NCBI GenBank assembly: GCA_900468625.1
Contig: UBUL01000026.1
Coordinates: 110,311 to 174,310, forward strand
DNA: 64,000 nucleotides
Direction: 5' to 3'
Source of the DNA: Hyphomicrobiales bacterium
GTDB lineage: Bacteria; Pseudomonadota; Alphaproteobacteria; Rhizobiales; Rhizobiaceae
A program made the translations under genes and the position numbers. Positions 8,383-15,684 of this stretch are shown one piece after another. The notes beneath the pieces are model-generated. The model did no database searches, was not told the DNA's origin, and worked only from the letters and a program-made list of their open reading frames with translations. Position 1 is the first letter of the stretch. Every line of letters begins with the position of its first letter.

Positions 8383-8398
8383 TGCACGTATCATGCCA
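8383..8398 (-). promoter_or_regulatory. Sigma-54 (-24/-12) promoter of glnBA
   Basis: On the minus strand the sequence TGGCATGATACGTGCA fits the -24/-12 consensus TGGCACG-N4-TTGCA, with the invariant GG and GC at the correct spacing and two mismatches. The predicted transcription start, about 12 nt downstream, is near 8372, giving a leader of roughly 50 nt before glnB. NtrC/sigma-54 control of glnB is established in Rhizobium leguminosarum, so the site is in the expected place. Confidence 0.75.
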
Positions 8399-8536
8399 GT
8401 TGAGGATGCTCCGCTGTAAAAAATCCCGGCGAATTGACACCGAGACGATGAATTGATGAGGATTTTTCGGGAAAATGGAAGCGATTTCGCGCGCAAATGC
8501 GTTGGATAAGCAAAATTTCGTAAAAAAGTGCCGCGC

Positions 8537-8551
8537 GCAACACGTTTGTGC
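8537..8551 (-). promoter_or_regulatory. Possible NtrC-binding site upstream of glnB
   Basis: On the minus strand GCACAAACGTGTTGC matches GCAC-N7-GTGC with one mismatch. It is centred about 170 bp upstream of the predicted sigma-54 start, a usual enhancer distance. One near-match alone is weak evidence. Confidence 0.4.
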
Positions 8552-8668
8552 TCTGGCAAGTCCTTGAATGCTATTGATTAATTATCATGCAAATGCACAC
8601 ATATAAGTCAATTCTGGTACCGGAATAACGGTTGTTTTTAAGGCAGATTTCGCATCTATAATGCTTGC

Positions 8669-10144
8669 ATGATGTTGCCGCTCGCCGACCTGCTCCTCAC
8701 TCCGGACGAAATGGCCGCCGTTGATAGCGACGCTGCCGCGTCCGGCATCGATTCCTATGGACTGATGGAAAAAGCGGGTCAGGCCGTTGCCGCAGCAGCG
8801 CTCAGAACTTTCCCCGAGGCGCTCCGCTACATCGTTCTTTGTGGGCCGGGCAATAATGGCGGAGACGGTTATGTTGCGGCTCGCGCATTGCAGCAGGCCG
8901 GAGCAGACGTGCAGCTCTTCCGCCTCGGTGATCCGCAGCGGCTCAGAGGCGATGCCGCCCGAGCCTTTGCCGATTGTCCCATACGTGGCGCAGGGATTGC
9001 CGGTTATGCTCCGCACGCCGGAGATGTCGTCATCGATGCCATCTTCGGTGCGGGCCTTTCCCGCCCGGTTCCCGACGAAGTGGCCACCGTCATCGCCCGG
9101 GTCGCCGAGGCGGGCATTCCGGTAATTGCTGTTGATCTGCCATCCGGTCTCGATGGGCGCAGCGGGAAGGTACTGCGTGCGGCTTTCCATGCCGAGCGCA
9201 CGGTGACCTTCATGACGCGCAAGCCGGGTCACCTTCTTCTTCCCGGCCGTGAGCTGTGCGGGGAACTTGAGGTCTTCGACATCGGTATTCCCGGCCGTAT
9301 CGTCCGCGCCCACGCCGGCGGATTGATCGCTGAAAACACGCCCGAGCAGTGGCAGCCGAAAATACCGTCGGCGGGCGCCGATGCGCACAAATACAAGCGC
9401 GGCCATCTCGTCGTCTTTTCAGGCGGCCCGAACGCGACGGGTGCCGCACGCATGTCGGCCATGGCGGGCCTGAAGGCAGGGGCAGGGCTCGTCACCATCG
9501 CCTCTCCGCCGGAGGCGCTGGACGTCAATGCAGGGTTGCTGACCGCAATCATGCTGCATCCGATCGACGGCGAAGCCTCGCTCCGGGAATGGCTTGCCGA
9601 TCAACGTCTCTCGACCTTCGTTCTCGGGCCGGGTTTCGGCGCCGGCGACAAGGCGCGGCAATTCTGTCTTGCGCTTGCGGACCGCCATCTGGTGTTGGAT
9701 GCGGATGGCATCACCTCATTCCGCGATGATCCACAGCGTTTGTTCGATGCCTTTGCCGAGGGGCGGACGCGGCTGGTTCTGACACCGCACGAGGGGGAGT
9801 TTGGCCGTCTTTTTCCCGATATCGCCGCCGATGAGAGGTTGAGCAAGATCGACAAGGCAAGAGCGGCGGCAAAGAGAGCCCATGCCGCCATCATCTGCAA
9901 GGGCGCCGACAGCGTAATCGCCGCCCCGGACGGCAGGGCTTTGATAAATGCGAATGCGCCGCCCTGGCTGGCAACTGCCGGCTCCGGCGATGTCCTCGCC
10001 GGTATTGTCGGCGGTCTTATGGCGCAGGGGGCTCCGGCCTTCGAGGCTGCCGCCGCCGGCGTCTGGCTGCATGGGCTTGCCGGCCAGCATGCGGGCAAAG
10101 GGCTGACGGCCGAAGATCTCGTGGAAGCCGTCAAGCCGCTATAG
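8669..10144 (+). CDS. nnrD: Bifunctional NAD(P)HX epimerase / ADP-dependent NAD(P)HX dehydratase
   Basis: This 491-residue fusion repairs hydrated NADH and NADPH. The N-terminal YjeF_N epimerase domain (about residues 1-215) has VLCGPGNNGGDGYVAARAL and VDLPSGLDG. The C-terminal ribokinase-like dehydratase domain (about 230-490) has FVLGPGFG, LVLTPHEGEFGRLFP and the catalytic TAGSGDVLAGIVGGL. This fused arrangement is usual in proteobacteria. The gene is divergent from glnB, whose sigma-54 promoter and enhancer lie in the 347 bp between them, and convergent with the DUF72 gene, 16 bp apart. Two ATGs overlap the start (8669 and 8672). Confidence 0.93.
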   Translation: MMLPLADLLLTPDEMAAVDSDAAASGIDSYGLMEKAGQAVAAAALRTFPEALRYIVLCGPGNNGGDGYVAARALQQAGADVQLFRLGDPQRLRGDAARAFADCPIRGAGIAGYAPHAGDVVIDAIFGAGLSRPVPDEVATVIARVAEAGIPVIAVDLPSGLDGRSGKVLRAAFHAERTVTFMTRKPGHLLLPGRELCGELEVFDIGIPGRIVRAHAGGLIAENTPEQWQPKIPSAGADAHKYKRGHLVVFSGGPNATGAARMSAMAGLKAGAGLVTIASPPEALDVNAGLLTAIMLHPIDGEASLREWLADQRLSTFVLGPGFGAGDKARQFCLALADRHLVLDADGITSFRDDPQRLFDAFAEGRTRLVLTPHEGEFGRLFPDIAADERLSKIDKARAAAKRAHAAIICKGADSVIAAPDGRALINANAPPWLATAGSGDVLAGIVGGLMAQGAPAFEAAAAGVWLHGLAGQHAGKGLTAEDLVEAVKPL

Positions 10145-10160
10145 CACTGTTCGCATAGCG

Positions 10161-10967
10161 CTATTTGGCAACTTCTTCCTGTAATGCAATCGCACCGGGA
10201 GGCGCATTCACCTTGCCCTCGTGGATTATGAAGGCAAAGACATCGCGCGGCTCGGTCTTGACCTTGCGCTTCGCATCGATCAGCGGCAGATCATCCGGTA
10301 CCTTGCCTTCCGCCCATGTTTTCAGGCGATCCGCCCAAGCTCTGAGATCCTTTGGCGGATAGCAGGTCTTGATATCGTCCGACCCTTTCTGAAGTCGGGC
10401 ATAGACGAAATCGGCCGTCACATCGGCGATCATCGGATATTCGAAATGCTCGGCACAGACCGGCGCCACATTGTATCTCTCGAGCAGTGCGACGAACTCC
10501 GGCACCTTGAAGGAATCGTGCCGGACCTCGACGACATGCCGCAGTGCGAGGCCATCCTGCTTGGCCGGCAGCAGCTTCAGGAAAGCCTCGAAATCATCCG
10601 GATCGAATTTCTTCGTCGGCGCGAATTGCCACAGCAAAGGTCCGAGATGATCGCCGAGCTCGCTGATGCCGGACTCCAGGAACTTCTGCATCGATTCACC
10701 GGCTTCGGACAGAACCCGGCGGTTGGTGACGAAGCGGGTGGCTTTCAGGGAAAAAATGAAACCATCGGGAACGTCAGCGGCCCATTTGGCGAAGACCTCG
10801 GGCTTCTGCGTGCTGTAATAGGTGCCGTTGACCTCGATTACTCTCAGCTTTCTGCTGGCGTAATGGAGTTCGTCCTTCTGCTTCAGCGTGTCGGGATAGA
10901 AAGTCCCGCGCCAAGGCTCAAAAGTCCAGCCGCCAATGCCTGTGCGGATCTCGCCCGCTTTGGTCAT
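10161..10967 (-). CDS. DUF72 domain-containing protein (YecE-like)
   Basis: A 268-residue DUF72 protein with a predicted TIM-barrel fold. Family signatures include GIGGWTFEPWRGTFYP at the N-terminus, YYSTQKPEVFAKWA, FIFSLKATRFVTN, GPLLWQFAPT and VYARLQKGSDD. The function of DUF72 proteins is not established. The gene lies between the convergent nnrD and uvrA, which is on the same strand 33 bp upstream; uvrA read-through could express it. There is a good AAGGAG site before the start. Confidence 0.85.
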   Translation of the reverse strand: MTKAGEIRTGIGGWTFEPWRGTFYPDTLKQKDELHYASRKLRVIEVNGTYYSTQKPEVFAKWAADVPDGFIFSLKATRFVTNRRVLSEAGESMQKFLESGISELGDHLGPLLWQFAPTKKFDPDDFEAFLKLLPAKQDGLALRHVVEVRHDSFKVPEFVALLERYNVAPVCAEHFEYPMIADVTADFVYARLQKGSDDIKTCYPPKDLRAWADRLKTWAEGKVPDDLPLIDAKRKVKTEPRDVFAFIIHEGKVNAPPGAIALQEEVAK

Positions 10968-11000
10968 TCTCTCCTCCTTGGACGTTTGTCCGAGTGAATC

Positions 11001-13922
11001 TTACTCCGCGGCCACAACCTTCTTCATCGGCCGTCGTTCCAGCAGCTCCCTCAGGAATTGCCCCGTATAGGAGCGCTTCTCCTTGACGATCGCCTCCGGT
11101 GTTCCCACGGCAACGATCTCGCCGCCGCCATCGCCGCCTTCGGGACCGAAATCGAGGATCCAGTCGGCGGTCTTGATGACTTCGAGATTGTGCTCGATGA
11201 CGACGACAGAATTGCCTTGATTGACCAGTTCATGCAGCATTTCCAGAAGCTTGGCGACGTCATGGAAGTGCAGCCCGGTTGTGGGTTCGTCGAGAATGTA
11301 GAGCGTGCGGCCCGTCGATCGCTTCGATAGTTCCTTGGCCAGCTTGACGCGCTGCGCCTCGCCACCCGAAAGCGTATTGGCCTGCTGTCCCACTTTGATA
11401 TAGCCGAGGCCGACATCCTTCAGGCTCTGCAGCTTGTCGCGCACGGCGGGAACCGCCGCAAAGAAATCGACGCCTTCTTCCACCGTCATGTCGAGCACGT
11501 CGGCAATCGACTTGCTCTTGAACGTCACATCGAGCGTTTCGCGGTTATAGCGCTTGCCGTGGCAGACGTCGCAGGTGACGTAGACGTCGGGCAGGAAATG
11601 CATCTCGATCTTGATGACGCCATCGCCTTGGCACGCTTCGCAGCGGCCGCCCTTGACGTTGAAGGAGAAACGGCCTGGCTGATAGCCGCGCGCCTTGGCT
11701 TCCGGCAGGCCGGCAAACCAGTCGCGGATCGGGGTGAAGGCGCCGGTGTAGGTCGCCGGGTTCGAGCGCGGCGTGCGGCCGATCGGCGACTGGTCGATAT
11801 CGATCACCTTGTCGATATGCTCGAAACCGTCGATGCGGTCGTGATCGGCGGGAATTTCACGGGCGCCCATGACGCGACGCGCGGCCGACTTATACAATGT
11901 CTCGATCAGGAAGGTGGACTTGCCGCCGCCCGATACACCGGTGACGGCAGTGAATACGCCGAGCGGAATGGACGCCGTGACGTTCTTGAGGTTGTTGCCC
12001 CTTGCGCCGACGACCTTGATTTCCTTGCCCTTCTTGGGCTTGCGGCGCTCGTCCGGGACCGGCACGCCGAGTTCGCCGGAGAGATATTTACCGGTCAGCG
12101 ACTTCGGGTTTGCCATGATATCCTGCGGTGTGCCATGCGCCACCACCTGGCCGCCATGCACCCCGGCCGCCGGGCCGATATCGACCACGTCATCGGCCGT
12201 CAGGATCGCATCCTCGTCGTGTTCGACGACAATGACGGTGTTGCCGATATCGCGCAGGTGCTTCAGCGTCTCCAGCAGGCGGGCATTGTCGCGCTGATGC
12301 AGGCCGATCGACGGCTCGTCAAGCACGTAGAGAACGCCCGTCAGACCCGATCCGATCTGTGACGCTAGCCGTATGCGCTGGCTCTCGCCGCCGGACAGCG
12401 TGCCCGAATTGCGCGACAGGCTCAGATATTCGAGGCCGACATCGTTGAGGAAGCGCAGGCGATCGCGGATTTCCTTGAGGATACGAACCGCGATTTCGTT
12501 CTGCTTGTCGGTGAACGTGCCCGGCAGCGCGTTGAACCAGTCCCGGGCAACGCGGATGGACATTTCCGCGACCTGGCTGATGTGCAGCTTGTCGATCTTG
12601 ACCGCCAGGGCTTCCGGCTTCAGGCGGTAGCCGTTGCAGGCCGGGCAGGGCGCCGCCGACATGAAGCGCTCGATCTCTTCGCGCGCCCAGGCTGAATCCG
12701 TTTCCTTCCAGCGGCGCTCGAGGTTCGGCACGATGCCTTCGAAATTCTTGTGCGTGGTGTAGGAGCGCGCGCCGTCGGCATAATGGAATTCGATCTTGTC
12801 TTCGGTGCCGTTCAGGATGACATCCTTGGCCTTGTCGGACAGCTCGTTCCAGCGGTTGCCGAGCTTGAAGCCGTAATGTTTGCCGAGCGCTTCCAGCGTC
12901 TGATTGTAATAGGGCGATGTCGATTTGGCCCAAGGCGCGATCGCGCCGTCGCGCAGCGTGCGTTCCGGCTCCGGCACGATCAGGTCCGGATCGATCTTCT
13001 GCTGCGAGCCGAGACCGTCGCAGGACGGACAGGCGCCGAAGGGATTGTTGAATGAGAACAGGCGCGGTTCGATTTCCGGAATGGTGAAGCCGGATACCGG
13101 GCAGGCGAATTTCTCAGAGAAGAGCACGCGTTCATGCGTCTCGTTCAGCGACTTGTTGGCCGAACCGCCGGCAGCGGTTTCCTCCGGCGGCAATGGCTTG
13201 TCGGCGAATTCTGCAACCGCAAGTCCGTCTGCGAGCCGCAGCGATGTCTCGAAACTGTCCGCAAGGCGAGCCGCCATGTCGGGGCGGACGACGATACGGT
13301 CGACGACGATGTCGATGTCGTGCTTGTATTTCTTGTCGAGCGCCGGCACATCGGCGATCTCGTAGAACTGGCCGTCGACCTTGACGCGCTGGAAGCCCTT
13401 TTTCATGAGCTCCGCCAATTCCTTCTTGTATTCGCCCTTACGCCCGCGCACGAGTGGTGCGAGAATATAGAGCCTCGTGCCTTCCTCATAGGCGAGCACG
13501 CGGTCGACCATCTGGCTGACCGTCTGGCTCTCGATCGGCAGGCCAGTCACGGGCGAATAGGGAACGCCGACGCGGGCAAACAGCAGGCGCATATAGTCAT
13601 AGATCTCGGTGACCGTGCCGACCGTCGAGCGCGGATTGCGCGATGTCGTCTTCTGCTCGATCGAAATGGCCGGCGAGAGACCGTCGATCTGGTCGACATC
13701 CGGCTTCTGCATCATTTCGAGGAACTGGCGCGCATAGGCCGAAAGGCTTTCGACATAGCGTCGCTGCCCCTCGGCATAGATCGTGTCGAAGGCGAGCGAC
13801 GATTTGCCCGAGCCTGAGAGGCCGGTCATGACGATCAGCTTGTTGCGTGGCAGGTCAAGATCGATGCCCTTGAGATTGTGCTCGCGCGCACCACGTATCG
13901 AAATAGTCTTCAGTTCGCTCAT
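11001..13922 (-). CDS. uvrA: Excinuclease ABC subunit A
   Basis: UvrA is the damage-sensing ATPase of nucleotide excision repair and loads UvrB. At 973 residues it is slightly longer than E. coli UvrA. The two ABC modules are visible: Walker A GLSGSGKSSLAF near residue 35 and GVSGGGKSTFLIETL near 650; signatures SGGESQRIRLA and SGGEAQRVKLAKEL; and Walker B segments LYVLDEPSIGLH and LYILDEPTTGLH. Zinc-binding Cys clusters are CPSCDG, CPACNGYRL and the CEACQGDG...CDVCHGKRY module. It is divergent from ssb, with a LexA box in between, as in other alphaproteobacteria. Confidence 0.98.
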   Translation of the reverse strand: MSELKTISIRGAREHNLKGIDLDLPRNKLIVMTGLSGSGKSSLAFDTIYAEGQRRYVESLSAYARQFLEMMQKPDVDQIDGLSPAISIEQKTTSRNPRSTVGTVTEIYDYMRLLFARVGVPYSPVTGLPIESQTVSQMVDRVLAYEEGTRLYILAPLVRGRKGEYKKELAELMKKGFQRVKVDGQFYEIADVPALDKKYKHDIDIVVDRIVVRPDMAARLADSFETSLRLADGLAVAEFADKPLPPEETAAGGSANKSLNETHERVLFSEKFACPVSGFTIPEIEPRLFSFNNPFGACPSCDGLGSQQKIDPDLIVPEPERTLRDGAIAPWAKSTSPYYNQTLEALGKHYGFKLGNRWNELSDKAKDVILNGTEDKIEFHYADGARSYTTHKNFEGIVPNLERRWKETDSAWAREEIERFMSAAPCPACNGYRLKPEALAVKIDKLHISQVAEMSIRVARDWFNALPGTFTDKQNEIAVRILKEIRDRLRFLNDVGLEYLSLSRNSGTLSGGESQRIRLASQIGSGLTGVLYVLDEPSIGLHQRDNARLLETLKHLRDIGNTVIVVEHDEDAILTADDVVDIGPAAGVHGGQVVAHGTPQDIMANPKSLTGKYLSGELGVPVPDERRKPKKGKEIKVVGARGNNLKNVTASIPLGVFTAVTGVSGGGKSTFLIETLYKSAARRVMGAREIPADHDRIDGFEHIDKVIDIDQSPIGRTPRSNPATYTGAFTPIRDWFAGLPEAKARGYQPGRFSFNVKGGRCEACQGDGVIKIEMHFLPDVYVTCDVCHGKRYNRETLDVTFKSKSIADVLDMTVEEGVDFFAAVPAVRDKLQSLKDVGLGYIKVGQQANTLSGGEAQRVKLAKELSKRSTGRTLYILDEPTTGLHFHDVAKLLEMLHELVNQGNSVVVIEHNLEVIKTADWILDFGPEGGDGGGEIVAVGTPEAIVKEKRSYTGQFLRELLERRPMKKVVAAE

Positions 13923-14043
13923 CGTCGTATGCAGGTCCTTTGGAGTCTGCCTTTATTTAGTGATGTCAGCCCGCGAGTCGAGGCTGAAATGAAGGGGTGG
14001 AGCCGGTTTTCGATTCCGTTGACATCATCATAAGGATAAATTA

Positions 14044-14058
14044 GAACAAAGAAAGAAC
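14044..14058. promoter_or_regulatory. LexA (SOS) box between uvrA and ssb
   Basis: GAAC-AAAGAAA-GAAC is an exact match to the alphaproteobacterial LexA operator GAAC-N7-GAAC (GTTC-N7-GTTC on the other strand). It lies 122 bp from the uvrA start and 136 bp from the ssb start. LexA control of uvrA through this box type is established in Rhizobiales and Rhodobacter. Confidence 0.85.
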
Positions 14059-14193
14059 AAAATTATCGCGGCGATTTCTTTGTGGATGAACGGAGCTGGG
14101 AAGGCCGCATAAATAGCACCCGACGCCCCCTATGGGTTAAGGTGCACCGATAGAGTTTCAAGGCCGTCGATGGGCGGCAAGCAGGGTGGTATC

Positions 14194-14760
14194 ATGGCTG
14201 GTAGTGTGAACAAGGTAATTCTGGTTGGAAATCTGGGGGCGGACCCGGAAATCCGCCGCACGCAAGACGGCCGTCCGATCGCCAACCTCAACATTGCCAC
14301 CTCGGAAACCTGGCGGGACCGCAATTCCGGCGAGCGCAAGGAAAAGACCGAATGGCATCGCGTCGTTATCTTCAATGAAGGCCTCTGCAAGGTCGCCGAG
14401 CAGTATCTGAAGAAGGGTGCCAAGGTTTACATCGAAGGTGCGCTGCAGACCCGCAAGTGGCAGGACCAGAACGGTCAGGATCGCTATTCGACCGAAGTGG
14501 TGTTGCAGGGCTTCAATTCAACGCTGACGATGCTTGACGGCCGCGGAGAAGGCGGCGGTTCCCTCGAAGGTGGCAGCCGTAGTGGCCGCGGCGGCGGTGA
14601 GTTCGGTGGCGGTTATGGCGGCGGCGATTACGGTGGCGATGATTACGGCCAGTCGTCTTCACAGGGCTCTTCACGCGGCGGCAGCGGCAATCGTGGTAGC
14701 AGCAGCCAAGGCGGCGGCGGCAATTTCTCGCGCGATCTGGATGATGACATCCCGTTTTGA
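14194..14760 (+). CDS. ssb: Single-stranded DNA-binding protein
   Basis: SSB coats single-stranded DNA in replication, recombination and repair. The 188-residue protein opens MAGSVNKVILVGNLGADPE, has the OB-fold region to about residue 115, then a Gly/Ser-rich linker of about 60 residues, and ends in the acidic tip DLDDDIPF that recruits partner proteins. The start at 14194 is preferred: AGGGTGG precedes it, and the eight extra residues from the ATG at 14170 are not family-like. It is divergent from uvrA and probably shares the LexA box. Confidence 0.96.
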   Translation: MAGSVNKVILVGNLGADPEIRRTQDGRPIANLNIATSETWRDRNSGERKEKTEWHRVVIFNEGLCKVAEQYLKKGAKVYIEGALQTRKWQDQNGQDRYSTEVVLQGFNSTLTMLDGRGEGGGSLEGGSRSGRGGGEFGGGYGGGDYGGDDYGQSSSQGSSRGGSGNRGSSSQGGGGNFSRDLDDDIPF

Positions 14761-14785
14761 GATGGGCGTACACAGCCAAATCTTG

Positions 14786-14810
14786 AAAACCCGCCGCGTC
14801 GGCGGGTTTT
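14786..14810. terminator. Bidirectional terminator between ssb and marC-like gene
   Basis: AAAACCCGCCG (14786-14796), loop CGT and CGGCGGGTTTT (14800-14810) form a perfect 11-bp stem with an A-run on one side and a T-run on the other. It sits between two convergent stop codons and can serve both. Confidence 0.88.
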
Positions 14811-14826
14811 CTGTGAACAGGTCCAT

Positions 14827-15459
14827 TTATGAAAGCGTGAGCGCCGCTTTTGCCCCGTCCACGACGAATTGTGCTGCAAGCGCCGCAAGGATGACCCCGA
14901 GCAGGCGGGTCAGGATGGCGCGGCCGGTTGCGCCGAGCATGCGGTCGAGCCTGTCGGAAATGGCAAGGGCCGCAAAGACCAGGGCGAGGTTGACGGCGAT
15001 CACGCCGATGAGTTGCGCTCGGTCGAGTGTCGTCTGAAGCGATCCTGCCAAGAGGATTGTGGCCGAGATTGCACCGGGACCGGCGATCAGTGGCAAGGCT
15101 AATGGAAAGACCGCGATGTTGCGGATATGATCCTGGGTGATTGCGACTTCCGTCGTCTTCTCCTTCCTGTCCTGCCGCCGCTCGAACACCATTTCGAAAG
15201 CGATCCAGAATAGCAGCAGCCCGCCGGCGATGCGGAAGGCGCCGATCGAAATGCCGAGAACGCCAAGCACGCTTGCTCCGAACAACGCAAAGGCTGCCAG
15301 GATAAAGAAGGCGATCAGCGAGCCACGCAGCGCCACCTGCTTGCGCTCGGCGCGATTCATGCCGGCCGTGAGCCCGATGAAGAGCGGCGCGAGCCCCGGC
15401 GGATCGACAGTCACAAGCAGAGTCGTGAAGGCATTGATTAGCGTATCCGCGCTCGCCAT
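14827..15459 (-). CDS. MarC family integral membrane protein
   Basis: A 210-residue MarC (UPF0056) protein with six predicted membrane segments. The family pattern LLVTVDPPGLAPLFIGLTAG, GAFRIAGGLLLFWIAFEMVF and FPLALPLIAGPGAISATILL is clear. MarC was once thought to be part of the multiple antibiotic resistance system of E. coli, but no transport role has been proved. I chose the ATG at 15459 (MASADTLINAF), which puts the first membrane segment at the usual position; the open frame continues to 15525. It is convergent with ssb and divergent from gyrA. Confidence 0.88.
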   Translation of the reverse strand: MASADTLINAFTTLLVTVDPPGLAPLFIGLTAGMNRAERKQVALRGSLIAFFILAAFALFGASVLGVLGISIGAFRIAGGLLLFWIAFEMVFERRQDRKEKTTEVAITQDHIRNIAVFPLALPLIAGPGAISATILLAGSLQTTLDRAQLIGVIAVNLALVFAALAISDRLDRMLGATGRAILTRLLGVILAALAAQFVVDGAKAALTLS

Positions 15460-15684
15460 ATAGTCCCCGAAGCTTGTTTTGTCGTTGTTATCGCGCATTG
15501 TTATGCGAGGAATGGGCTTTCGCAAAGAGCTGTGCTCCGCTATTGCCGGGTTGCGCCACGGAAATGTTCGATTTCGTGGCTTATACAGGCAAAAGTCTGT
15601 TCAAAAACATTGGCCCAAATTGGCGCTCACCGGGCCTTTCCGCTATAAATTTCGCAGTGATTCTAAAAGAGATCGTGATCTGTT

